Shown one piece after another: positions 8,611-15,986 of a stretch of 44,315 nt of DNA. Every line of letters starts with the position of its first letter. The first letter of the stretch is position 1. The notes under the pieces were generated by a model. That model was not told where the DNA came from and searched no databases. It saw only the letters and a program-made list of their open reading frames with translations. The stretch is from Bacteroidales bacterium (GTDB lineage Bacteria > Bacteroidota > Bacteroidia > Bacteroidales > Muribaculaceae): the NCBI GenBank assembly GCA_014800815.1, contig JAAVFI010000071.1, positions 1 to 44,315 of the forward strand, in the 5' to 3' direction. The translations under genes were made by a program, and so were the position numbers.

Positions 8611-8641
8611 TTGCATGCAAAAAAAATAATGCATAACTTTG
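8611..8641 (+). promoter_or_regulatory. Promoter of the tRNA-Glu/rpsT block
   Basis: TTG (8611-8613), a 20-bp spacer and TAACTTTG (8634-8641) match the Bacteroidetes promoter consensus. The first tRNA starts 17 bp later. Confidence 0.75.
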
Positions 8642-8658
8642 CACTCGCAATTCGATAA

Positions 8659-8730
8659 GGCCCATTCGTCTATCGGCTAGGACGCAAGATTTTCATTCTT
8701 GAAAGAGGAGTTCGATTCTCCTATGGGCTA
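8659..8730 (+). tRNA. tRNA-Glu (anticodon UUC), copy 1
   Basis: A 72-nt cloverleaf. Acceptor arms are GGCCCAT/ATGGGCT with a G1-U72 wobble. The D arm contains GTCTATCGGCTAGGAC, the anticodon stem is CAAGA/TCTTG with loop TTTTCAT (anticodon TTC at 8692-8694), and the T arm is GAG-TTCGATT-CTC. The discriminator base is A and CCA is not encoded. It is identical to the copy at 9081-9152. Confidence 0.95.
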
Positions 8731-8773
8731 CAAATAATAAAAAGAGAATAAAACGAATTTTTCGCAATAAAAA

Positions 8774-9031
8774 ATGGCAAACCACGATTCTTCTAAAAAG
8801 CGTATCCGTCAGACAGCTACCCGCCGTCTCCGTAATCGCTACTATGCCAAAACCGCCCGCAACGCTGTGCGCAATCTCCGCAAGATGACCGACAAGGCTG
8901 CTGCTGAAGCTAAGTATCCCGAAGTAGCCGCTATGCTCGACCGCCTCGCTTCTAAGAACACTATCTCTAAGAACAAGGCATCGAACCTCAAGAGCAAGCT
9001 TGCCAAGCACATCGCAAAAATTTCGGCTTAA
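8774..9031 (+). CDS. rpsT: 30S ribosomal protein S20
   Basis: An 85-residue, Lys/Arg-rich helical protein that binds 16S rRNA early in 30S assembly. The start [20 protein letters not shown] and the region [18 protein letters not shown] are characteristic of bS20. It sits between two identical tRNA-Glu genes and is probably expressed from the promoter upstream of the first tRNA, because only 43 bp separate that tRNA from the start codon and no separate promoter is obvious. Confidence 0.97.
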   Translation: MANHDSSKKRIRQTATRRLRNRYYAKTARNAVRNLRKMTDKAAAEAKYPEVAAMLDRLASKNTISKNKASNLKSKLAKHIAKISA

Positions 9032-9080
9032 TCGCTAAACTCTTACCGGCGCAAACCTCTACAGGAGCGCCGGATTCAAT

Positions 9081-9152
9081 GGCCCATTCGTCTATCGGCT
9101 AGGACGCAAGATTTTCATTCTTGAAAGAGGAGTTCGATTCTCCTATGGGCTA
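9081..9152 (+). tRNA. tRNA-Glu (anticodon UUC), copy 2
   Basis: Identical over its full 72 nt (and 2 nt beyond) to the copy at 8659-8730, with the same acceptor, anticodon and T arms. It lies 49 bp after rpsT and is followed at once by a terminator-like hairpin. Confidence 0.95.
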
Positions 9153-9158
9153 CAGACC

Positions 9159-9193
9159 GGCTCCAATCTTCATGATCGGAGCCTTTATTTTTG
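9159..9193 (+). terminator. Weak terminator after tRNA-Glu copy 2
   Basis: GGCTCC (9159-9164) pairs with GGAGCC (9178-9183), followed by TTTATTTTT. It overlaps the leader of the next gene, so it may be read through or act as an attenuator. Confidence 0.55.
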
Positions 9194-9198
9194 CCCTT

Positions 9199-9816
9199 AT
9201 GATCAAAAATCTCCTATTCGACCTCGGAGGCGTAATCATAGACATCGAACGCGAAAACTGCGTGAAGGCATTCGAAGCCCTCGGACTTGAGAATGCCGAC
9301 TCCTACTTCGGGCTCTATGCTCAGACCGGCATATTCATGGCCATAGAAGACGGCTCGATGTCGGTAGACGACTTCCACAAGGCCCTACATGAAAAACTGC
9401 CCGCGGGCGTGACTGACTATCAGATCGACACCGCCTTCCAGAAATTCATCACCGGCATACCGGCTCACCGTCTCGAGGCTCTGCGAGCTCTGAGGCGCAA
9501 AGGCTACGGCATATATCTGCTGAGCAACACCAATCCTATAATGTGGCGTGGAATCATTGCCGGCGAATTCGGCAAGGAAGGACTGCGCCGCGAGGACTAC
9601 TTCGACGGCATGGTCACATCGTTTGCCGCAAAGGCCGCCAAGCCTGACCCCAAGATTTTTAAATACACCGTCGAGACCCTCGACATCAAGCCCGAGGAGA
9701 CGCTCTTCTTCGACGACTCCGAGACCAATGTCGAAGCCGCCAGAGCGCTCGGTTTTCAGGCCGTACACGTAAAGCCGGGCACGGAGTTTACCGAATATCT
9801 TCCCGACAAGAGATAA
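9199..9816 (+). CDS. HAD-family phosphatase (YihX-like)
   Basis: A 205-residue cytoplasmic HAD-superfamily hydrolase. Motif I is LLFDLGGVIID with the nucleophile Asp at residue 8; the second Asp of the usual DxD is Gly, as in YihX and epoxide-hydrolase-like HADs. Motif II is LLSNTNP, motif III contains AKPDPKIF and motif IV is FFDDSETNVEAA, so the catalytic set is complete. A helical cap of subclass I lies between residues about 15 and 90. I start at 9199 because an in-frame ATG at 9121 lies inside the tRNA gene and would add an unlikely leader. The substrate is unknown; sugar phosphates are likely for this subfamily. ribF follows 7 bp later. Confidence 0.88.
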   Translation: MIKNLLFDLGGVIIDIERENCVKAFEALGLENADSYFGLYAQTGIFMAIEDGSMSVDDFHKALHEKLPAGVTDYQIDTAFQKFITGIPAHRLEALRALRRKGYGIYLLSNTNPIMWRGIIAGEFGKEGLRREDYFDGMVTSFAAKAAKPDPKIFKYTVETLDIKPEETLFFDDSETNVEAARALGFQAVHVKPGTEFTEYLPDKR

Positions 9817-9823
9817 ATAAGTA

Positions 9824-10735
9824 ATGAAAAGTATGGCTACGGATACCTTTCTTGCCACTGCAGGTATGTTCGACGGCGTGCACCGCGGACACCGCTATGC
9901 GCTGCAGGCTCTCGGCCGCGAAGCCGAGGCGAGAGGTATGCGTCCGGTCGTATTCACCTTCACACAGCACCCGCTGTCGGTGACGGCGCCTGAAAGGGCT
10001 CCCCGCCTCCTCACCACGTGTGCGCAGCGTGTGCAGCTCATCCGCAGCGTGCTCCCCGAAGCCGAAGTGGTGGCACTTAATCCGGCCGACGGTATTCTTG
10101 GCCTCACGAGCCGCGAATTTCTCGAGTCCATAAAAGAAAAATACAAGGTTGGGGCGTTTGCCATGGGGTTCAACAACCACATAGGGTGCGACAGAGCTAC
10201 AGCGGCCTCGCTCGCCGACGCACCCCTCCCCATAGTCCTTTTCGAGGAACTTCCAGACCAAGGCATAAGCAGTTCGGCTATCAGAAAAGCTATCAGCGAA
10301 AGCCGCTTTGACGACGCCGAGCGCGCCCTCGGGCACACATGGCAGTACTGCGGCACCGTGGTGCGCGGCAAGCAGCTCGGCAGGACCATAGGCTTCCCTA
10401 CGGCGAATATCGAAGCGCTCGAGCCCATGCAGCTTCTCCCGCCACTCGGGGTATATGCCGTAGACGTAAGCACCGCCGACGGCGCGACACACCGGGGCAT
10501 GGCAAATATAGGCCGACGCCCCACTGTCGACGGCTCGGATGCACCGATAAGCTTCGAAGTGCACCTCCTCGACGCCAATGACGACCTCTACGGACAGACG
10601 CTCTGCGTGCGCTTTCTCACACGTCTGCGCGACGAAAAACGATTTGACTCTCTCGAGGCCCTCCGTCGTCAGCTCGACGCCGACGCCGAAGCGGCCCGCA
10701 CATTCATATCCTCCACCTCATCATCCGAATTATGA
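9824..10735 (+). CDS. ribF: Bifunctional riboflavin kinase / FAD synthetase
   Basis: A 303-residue cytoplasmic enzyme that makes FMN and then FAD from riboflavin. The N-terminal adenylyltransferase half shows GMFDGVHRGHRYALQ (nucleotidyl-transferase HxGH motif) and GISSSAIRKAI. The C-terminal kinase half shows GKQLGRTIGFPTANIE and the later strand pattern GVYAVDV...GMANIGRRPTV, typical of the flavokinase barrel. The sequence MGFNNHIG replaces the more common GxDFRFG, a variation in the flavin site region. Another start at 9833 (MATDT) is possible. Its stop overlaps the S41 peptidase start in an ATGA. Confidence 0.93.
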   Translation: MKSMATDTFLATAGMFDGVHRGHRYALQALGREAEARGMRPVVFTFTQHPLSVTAPERAPRLLTTCAQRVQLIRSVLPEAEVVALNPADGILGLTSREFLESIKEKYKVGAFAMGFNNHIGCDRATAASLADAPLPIVLFEELPDQGISSSAIRKAISESRFDDAERALGHTWQYCGTVVRGKQLGRTIGFPTANIEALEPMQLLPPLGVYAVDVSTADGATHRGMANIGRRPTVDGSDAPISFEVHLLDANDDLYGQTLCVRFLTRLRDEKRFDSLEALRRQLDADAEAARTFISSTSSSEL

Positions 10736-12393
10736 AGAGATTCCTCACCTTAATCCTCTCCGCCCTCGCCCTGACGGCTGCTATGGGAGCGGCATCGGAG
10801 GCAGTCCGCAAAGACCGCTTCTCGCGTAAGCTCAATACGTTCAATACCATTGTAAAGGAACTCCAGACGGGCTACGTAGACACCCTCGACGCCGTGACTA
10901 TCATGGACAAGACTATCGAGGCCCTGCTCTACCAGATAGACCCCTATACAGAATACTATCCTGCCGACAATCAGGACGAGATACTCTCCATATCGCAGGG
11001 CCAGTACGCGGGCATAGGCTCGTATATAGGCAAACACGATGGCAAGATATTCATCACCGAGCCTCAGTGGACATCTCCGGCTCGTAAGGGCGGCCTGCGC
11101 CCCGGCGACATTATCCTTGCCGTTAACGGCGACTCGGTGACCGCCTCGACCGACGTATCGGATGTGAGCAAGAAGCTCAGAGGCCAGGCCGGAACGGAAG
11201 TTCGCGTAGATGTGAAGCGTCCCTATGCTGCCGACTCGCTACTGTCATTCAACATCACCCGTGCCAATATCAAGGTAAATCCTCTGCCCTACTACGGTCT
11301 GCTCCCCAATGGAATCGGCTACATACTCCTCACCACTTTCAACGAAAGCAGTGCCCGCCAGGTGCGCGAGGCTATACTCGACATGATGCACTCTCCCGAC
11401 TTCAAAGGTCTCGTGATAGACCTGCGCGGCAATGGCGGCGGTCTGCTCGAAAGCGCCGTGCAGATAGCATCCAACTTCGTGCCCAAGGGTACGGAGATAC
11501 TGCGCACCAAAGGTCGCGATGCCCGCGACGAGCGCATCTACAAGACCATAGGCAAGCCCCTCGACACTTCGCTTCCCCTTGTAATACTCACCGACGGCGG
11601 CACGGCATCAGCCTCTGAAATCGTGGCCGGCTCCATGCAGGACCTCGACAGAGCCGTGATAGTGGGTGAACGCTCATTCGGCAAAGGCCTTGTGCAGACC
11701 ACACGCCCTCTACCCTACGACGACCTGCTCAAGCTCACCACCGGCCGCTACTACATACCCTCGGGACGCCTTATACAGGCCCTTGACTATTCGCACAGGA
11801 ATCCCGACGGCACTCCCGCCCGTACGCCCGACAGCCTCACCCATGAGTTTGCAACCAAGGGTGGCCGTATAGTCCGCGACGGCGGCGGCATAACTCCCGA
11901 CGTAATCATCAAGCGACCCGAGGGCAACCGTCTTCTCTACAATATCATGGCTGACTTCTGGGCTTTCGACTTCGCCAACAAATATGTGGCTGAGCACCCC
12001 GACAGCATATCGGCCGACTCCGTGATTGTGACCGACGAGGTATTCGAGGCCTTCAAGGCATCTATCGACCCCGACCGCTTCAAGTACGACCGCCAGTGCG
12101 AAACCGCCATACAGTATCTGCGCGACGCTGCAAAAACCGAAGGCTATATGACCGACTCGGTTGCGGCACAGTTCGACGTGCTGGCATCGCTTCTGAAGCA
12201 CGACCTCAACCACGACCTCGAGATCAACCGCAAGGAGATCTCCGACCTCCTGGAGGACGAAATAGCAATCCGCTACTTCTCCGACGGCGAACGTGTGCGC
12301 CGCACCCTCCCCTCCGACACTGTACTGAAAGAGGCTGTGACGATACTCCTCGACCCCGAGCGCTACAAATCGATCCTCTCGCCCAAGAAATAA
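10732..12393 (+). CDS. S41 family C-terminal processing peptidase
   Basis: A 553-residue exported serine protease of the tail-specific (Prc/CtpA) family. Residues 1-19 form a signal peptide. A helical N-terminal region is followed by a PDZ domain (about 85-175; AGIGSYIG...ARKGGLRPGDIILAVNGDSV) and the peptidase core. The catalytic Ser lies in GGTASASEIVAG and the general-base Lys in GERSFGKGLVQ. A C-terminal extension of about 150 residues follows the core. The start codon overlaps the ribF stop by 4 bp, so translation is probably coupled. Periplasmic cleavage of C-terminal tails is family knowledge; the substrate is not known. Confidence 0.93.
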   Translation: MKRFLTLILSALALTAAMGAASEAVRKDRFSRKLNTFNTIVKELQTGYVDTLDAVTIMDKTIEALLYQIDPYTEYYPADNQDEILSISQGQYAGIGSYIGKHDGKIFITEPQWTSPARKGGLRPGDIILAVNGDSVTASTDVSDVSKKLRGQAGTEVRVDVKRPYAADSLLSFNITRANIKVNPLPYYGLLPNGIGYILLTTFNESSARQVREAILDMMHSPDFKGLVIDLRGNGGGLLESAVQIASNFVPKGTEILRTKGRDARDERIYKTIGKPLDTSLPLVILTDGGTASASEIVAGSMQDLDRAVIVGERSFGKGLVQTTRPLPYDDLLKLTTGRYYIPSGRLIQALDYSHRNPDGTPARTPDSLTHEFATKGGRIVRDGGGITPDVIIKRPEGNRLLYNIMADFWAFDFANKYVAEHPDSISADSVIVTDEVFEAFKASIDPDRFKYDRQCETAIQYLRDAAKTEGYMTDSVAAQFDVLASLLKHDLNHDLEINRKEISDLLEDEIAIRYFSDGERVRRTLPSDTVLKEAVTILLDPERYKSILSPKK

Positions 12394-12408
12394 AATAGAT
12401 ATACGGCA

Positions 12409-12443
12409 ACAGGTGCGGCGAACATATCGTCTCCTGCACCTGT
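12409..12443. terminator. Hairpin after the S41 peptidase gene
   Basis: ACAGGTGC (12409-12416) pairs perfectly with GCACCTGT (12436-12443) about 16 bp past the stop. There is no T run, so it may stabilise the 3' end rather than terminate. Confidence 0.4.
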
Positions 12444-12468
12444 AGCGGGCAGATTGGCTAAAAATCGC

Positions 12469-12476
12469 TAACTTTG
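12469..12476 (+). promoter_or_regulatory. -7 box just upstream of purN
   Basis: TAACTTTG matches the -7 consensus and ends 4 bp before the purN ATG, which would place the transcription start at or next to the start codon. No clear -33 element lies at the usual distance. Confidence 0.4.
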
Positions 12477-12480
12477 CTTC

Positions 12481-13104
12481 ATGAACCTGTCAAGAATAGC
12501 CATATTTGCATCGGGCAGCGGCTCGAATGCCGAAAACATAATCAACTACAGCCTATCGAACCGTGACAGCGGTCTTGAAGTAGCTATGATAGTGTGCAAC
12601 CGCCCCGACGCCGGCGTCATAGACCGCGCCAGGCGCCTCGGCGTACCCGTAAAAGTGATGACGCGAGCCGAGATAAACGACCCTGACGTGATGCTCGCCA
12701 CACTCAGCGATGCCCGTGTCGACGCCATAGCGCTGGCCGGATTCCTATTGATGATACCCGACTTCCTGCTTGAACGCTACCCCGGACGCATCATCAACAT
12801 ACACCCATCGCTGCTCCCCAAATACGGCGGTAAAGGCATGTACGGCCGGCACATACATCGTGCAGTGGTCGAAGCCGGCGATACGGAAACAGGAATCACC
12901 ATACACCATGTAAGCAGCGAGTACGACGGCGGCAGCATCATATTTCAGGCAGCCATCCCGGTCGCTCCCGGCTCGACTCCCGACTCCGTCGAGACCGCCA
13001 TACACGCCCTCGAGCGCGCTCACTACCCCCGCATTCTCGCCGACACCCTCAAATCCGACCTCTCAAATTCATATATATTATTTAGATATGACAAGCAAAA
13101 ATAA
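12481..13104 (+). CDS. purN: Phosphoribosylglycinamide formyltransferase 1
   Basis: A 207-residue cytoplasmic enzyme of purine synthesis that moves a formyl group from 10-formyl-THF to GAR. The N-terminal phosphate loop is FASGSGSNAENII. The catalytic Asn and His lie in RIINIHPSLLPKYGGKGMYG and the catalytic Asp in SSEYDGGSIIFQ. Length is normal. The last 12 or so residues are coded by clearly more AT-rich DNA (13060 onward), and the gene overlaps the following sugar kinase by 17 bp. The C-terminal tail may therefore have been replaced when the next segment was acquired; that is inference. Confidence 0.95.
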   Translation: MNLSRIAIFASGSGSNAENIINYSLSNRDSGLEVAMIVCNRPDAGVIDRARRLGVPVKVMTRAEINDPDVMLATLSDARVDAIALAGFLLMIPDFLLERYPGRIINIHPSLLPKYGGKGMYGRHIHRAVVEAGDTETGITIHHVSSEYDGGSIIFQAAIPVAPGSTPDSVETAIHALERAHYPRILADTLKSDLSNSYILFRYDKQK

Positions 13105-13990
13105 AGATAACGTAGTTGTCGGAATCGGCGAAGCCCTTTGGGACATACTTCCCGACGGTAAGAAGATAGGAGGAGCTCCTGCTAATTTCGCTTATCACGT
13201 TTCGCAGTTCGGACTGCCGGGAATCGCGGTAAGTGCTGTCGGGCATGATAAGCTCGGTAAGGAATTGACCGACACGTTTGCCGAGAGAGGCTTACAGACA
13301 TCAATCTCCGCAGTGGACTATCCAACGGGAACTGTAATTGTGGAAGTAGACAATATGGGCGTTCCTGCGTACGATATCAAGCAGAATGTGGCCTGGGATA
13401 ACATACCCTTCACAACTGAACTTGAATCTCTTGCCAAGCGCACCCGAGCCGTATGTTTCGGCTCACTGGCTCAACGTAATATAGTTTCGAGAGAAACCAT
13501 ACACAAATTTCTGGACGCTATGCCTGATAATGAGGACACGTTGAGAATATTCGACATCAACCTCCGTCAAGGGTTCTATACTCCCGAGCTGATCGATGAA
13601 TCAATGAAAAAGTGCAATGTTCTGAAAATAAATGATGAAGAACTTGTACTTGTGAGCCGTCTATTCGGATATCCCGATATCGATCTGCAGGATAAATGCC
13701 GGATATTATTGGGTAAGTATAATCTTAAAATGCTTATTCTCACATGTGGCGTAAACGGAAGTTATGTATTCACACCGGGTTGTGTGTCGTTTGTGGAGAC
13801 TCCTAAAGTAGAGGTGGCCGATACCGTGGGCGCCGGCGACTCTTTCACGGCAGCTTTCACTGCAGGGATACTCCAGGGGTTACCTGTCGATGAAGCACAT
13901 AAACAAGCAGTGGCAGTATCGGCCTTTGTCTGCACTCAACACGGGGCCATGCCTGTGCTTCCTGAAAAACTTATCCACAACTCCAAATAA
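13088..13990 (+). CDS. PfkB-family sugar kinase, fructokinase-like
   Basis: A 300-residue cytoplasmic ribokinase-fold carbohydrate kinase. It has the N-terminal GIGEALWDILPDGKKIGGAPANFAYH (substrate site, GGAPxNxA as in fructokinases) and the C-terminal ATP/anion-hole motif DTVGAGDSFTAAF with the catalytic Asp. NLRQGFYTPELI and LKINDEELVLV are also typical. The ATG at 13088 overlaps the end of purN by 17 bp. Codon use is visibly more AT-rich than in the genes to the left (for example many AAT, AAA, GAT), like the next three genes, which points to a separate origin. Fructose is the likely substrate by family, but this is not certain. Confidence 0.85.
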   Translation: MTSKNKDNVVVGIGEALWDILPDGKKIGGAPANFAYHVSQFGLPGIAVSAVGHDKLGKELTDTFAERGLQTSISAVDYPTGTVIVEVDNMGVPAYDIKQNVAWDNIPFTTELESLAKRTRAVCFGSLAQRNIVSRETIHKFLDAMPDNEDTLRIFDINLRQGFYTPELIDESMKKCNVLKINDEELVLVSRLFGYPDIDLQDKCRILLGKYNLKMLILTCGVNGSYVFTPGCVSFVETPKVEVADTVGAGDSFTAAFTAGILQGLPVDEAHKQAVAVSAFVCTQHGAMPVLPEKLIHNSK

Positions 13991-14103
13991 TTGAAGACAT
14001 GGATTACTTGCCGATAGTATAGGATCTTGGCAGTGGACATGGTCAAAAGAATATTGCTGCCCGTCGGAGGGAAATTTTGCAATATATAGCAGAATTTCAC
14101 GTT

Positions 14104-14141
14104 AGTAAGTCATGATGATTACCTTATCATCTTGACTTACT
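14104..14141 (+). promoter_or_regulatory. Strong stem-loop before the lipoprotein gene
   Basis: Fifteen bases at 14104-14118 pair with 14127-14141 with a single mismatch around an 8-nt loop. The stem ends 14 bp before the next start codon. It could be the terminator of the kinase gene (only a weak T-rich tail) or a 5' regulatory hairpin of the lipoprotein gene. Confidence 0.6.
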
Positions 14142-14154
14142 TATAAAATCTGCA

Positions 14155-15033
14155 ATGATGAAACAGTTATCAATTCTCTGCTCTATCTTCCTCTTCTTGA
14201 CTCTTGCCTCATGTACAAGCAATGAAGGGCCCGAGTATCCTGCCAAAATGTTGCCGACATCTATCCAAACACAGGATGCGAATGGCGATAACCAAACTTT
14301 CGGGTACGATGATAAGGAGCGAATTGTTTCATGGGATTACATATCCGACAGTCCTAATTCAACCGTATCTTATTCGGCACATTACTCTTATACTGAAGGA
14401 AATACGATAAAAGTGAGGGCAGAAGAGACATTATGGGAAGAGCAGCATCGTGTTTTCGAGGAAACCATTCAGCTGAAAAATGGCAGGGCTGCCCAAGCTG
14501 AGGGAACATTTATTTATACCATACATAGTGGAGAGAGAACGTCGGAAATGCGAAAGACCTATCGCCTAATATTTGACTATCTCCCGAGCAATCACCTCAA
14601 TACCGTTGAGCACTTCGAGGTATATGGTATCGTCGACGAGATAAAGGATAATGAAGCCTGGCGGTGGAAGAATCAACTGGTATGGGAAAACGGCAATCTG
14701 AAAGAGTTTCAGGACTATCAAGGCAATTCTACCGTAGATACATTCGTCAAGTATGAGTATTCTGCCGATAAGGTTGCCAATCCCCTGATTATGCCTATGG
14801 TGACAAACCGCGCACATCATCTGCCACTGCTCATGCAAGGCGTGTTTGGAGCGAATTCTGTCAATTTGGTTAAATCGGTTTCGTGGCTTGACAATAAATA
14901 CAATCCTTACCTTTCCGCAGAGTATTCTTATGAAATTGAAAATTCTCGAATAAGCAAATACACCGCAACACGCTTTATAAATTCCGCAGCCTCAGAACCG
15001 GTGACATATACCGTGACTTGGGCAGGAGAGTGA
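14155..15033 (+). CDS. Lipoprotein of unknown function (DUF4595-like)
   Basis: A 292-residue exported lipoprotein. The signal peptide ends in the lipobox LASC with Cys20 as the lipidation site. The mature part has repeated short strands resembling YD-type or DUF4595 repeats: FGYDDKERIVSWDY, YSYTEGNTIKV, LVWENGNLKEFQDY, VKYEYSADKVANP and AEYSYEIENSRISKY. That pattern is common in Bacteroidales surface lipoproteins of unknown function. Position 14158 is an equally possible start. GC content is low compared with the core genes of this window, as in the neighbouring kinase and toxin genes. Confidence 0.75.
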   Translation: MMKQLSILCSIFLFLTLASCTSNEGPEYPAKMLPTSIQTQDANGDNQTFGYDDKERIVSWDYISDSPNSTVSYSAHYSYTEGNTIKVRAEETLWEEQHRVFEETIQLKNGRAAQAEGTFIYTIHSGERTSEMRKTYRLIFDYLPSNHLNTVEHFEVYGIVDEIKDNEAWRWKNQLVWENGNLKEFQDYQGNSTVDTFVKYEYSADKVANPLIMPMVTNRAHHLPLLMQGVFGANSVNLVKSVSWLDNKYNPYLSAEYSYEIENSRISKYTATRFINSAASEPVTYTVTWAGE

Positions 15034-15100
15034 TTTTACTTCTGAGCCCGATTGTATTATTTTTTAGGGTCGTTAATCCTTATAACTCAGAAAATTGTTG

Positions 15101-15108
15101 TATATTTG
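15101..15108 (+). promoter_or_regulatory. -7 box of the GNAT toxin/antitoxin-like operon
   Basis: TATATTTG matches TAnnTTTG and lies 30 bp before the start of the small first gene. The -33 element is unclear. Confidence 0.45.
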
Positions 15109-15138
15109 CGACATATATAGTAAATAGGAGATACATCT

Positions 15139-15297
15139 ATGGCACGACCGATCAAAGAAACCCCTGTACTGAAAGGGAAAGATGCGGTAAGATTTGCCGA
15201 AAGAATAGCAAATCCCGCTCCCGTCAGCCAGTCTGAAAAAGATGCGGCTCGCGAGGCTTATGAAGCCTTTAAGGCAATAAGCACATTCCAAATGTAA
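15139..15297 (+). CDS. Small antitoxin-like protein (52 aa)
   Basis: A 52-residue protein, MARPIKETPVLKGKDAVRFA to the C-terminus STFQM. It is charged and helical, and its stop lies 2 bp before the GNAT gene. Small proteins of this kind (MxRPIKETPVLxGxDAxxF) precede GNAT acetyltransferases in many Bacteroidales, which is the arrangement of type II GNAT toxin-antitoxin pairs. Its C-terminal half would be expected to wrap the toxin. There is no clear ribbon-helix-helix signature, so self-repression by this protein is uncertain. Confidence 0.75.
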   Translation: MARPIKETPVLKGKDAVRFAERIANPAPVSQSEKDAAREAYEAFKAISTFQM

Positions 15298-15299
15298 AT

Positions 15300-15833
15300 A
15301 TGGATTTTAGCAAATTTACATTCCGACAAATTGAAGCCGACACAGAAATAAAGTCGTTTGATTGCGGAGATACCGACTTAAACGACTTTCTTGTAAGTGA
15401 CGCTAAGAATTATCTCAGCGCCATGATGGCTTTGACATATCTACTTGAGGATAATTCGGAATGTAAAACTGTTGCTTATTACAGTCTATTAAATGATAAA
15501 ATTGTTTTTGACCCGAGTGAAAAACAATTTTGGAATAGGCTTAACCGTAAAATTGTCAATTCCAAACGCCGTAAGGAATACCCGGCAGTAAAGATAGGTA
15601 GACTCGCGGTTTCAAAAGACTATGCAGGCCAACATATCGGTGAGGCTATTTTGTTGCAAATAAAACATATGTTTGCAACAATGCGTCGAAGTGCCTGCCG
15701 GTTTATCACTGTTGATGCCTATGCGGCAGCAGTCCCTTTCTACGAAAAATGTGGCTTTATGTTTCTATCGGAGAAAGATAAAAAAGCCAGAACACGCGCT
15801 ATGTATTTCGATTTAATAAACTTTGTAAACTAA
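15300..15833 (+). CDS. GNAT acetyltransferase, probable TacT/AtaT-type toxin
   Basis: A 177-residue GNAT-fold protein. The N-terminal FDCGDTDLNDFL is a hallmark of the TacT/AtaT group of toxins, which acetylate the amino group of charged tRNAs and stop translation. The acetyl-CoA loop lies in IGRLAVSKDYAGQHIGEAILL, and VPFYEKCGF carries the conserved Tyr near the active site. It follows the small putative antitoxin by 2 bp. The pair lies in the low-GC islet, as expected for a mobile toxin-antitoxin module. A harmless acetyltransferase is possible, but the gene order favours the toxin reading. Confidence 0.8.
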   Translation: MDFSKFTFRQIEADTEIKSFDCGDTDLNDFLVSDAKNYLSAMMALTYLLEDNSECKTVAYYSLLNDKIVFDPSEKQFWNRLNRKIVNSKRRKEYPAVKIGRLAVSKDYAGQHIGEAILLQIKHMFATMRRSACRFITVDAYAAAVPFYEKCGFMFLSEKDKKARTRAMYFDLINFVN

Positions 15834-15901
15834 CATACCTACTTCATATTTTAATATAGTCTAATATACAAGACTTACTGAACAGGTATTTTCAGCATAA
15901 C

Positions 15902-15940
15902 GGGGTCGTGTCACAGGCATGGCCTTTTTTTTTATTTTTT
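15902..15940 (+). terminator. Terminator of the GNAT operon
   Basis: GGTCGTG (15904-15910) pairs with CATGGCC (15918-15924) through two wobble pairs, followed by nine Ts and more T-rich sequence. Confidence 0.7.
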
Positions 15941-15986
15941 TTCGTTTCTATTACGTATATTCAGAATCCGGCGCCGTCAATAAGGC

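Noticed and set aside
9121-9198. Upstream start of the HAD phosphatase
   Set aside because: That ATG lies inside the second tRNA-Glu gene and adds residues not found in the family.
9700-9823. FMN riboswitch before ribF
   Set aside because: ribF follows the HAD gene by 7 bp and no RFN-element-like conserved sequence is visible.
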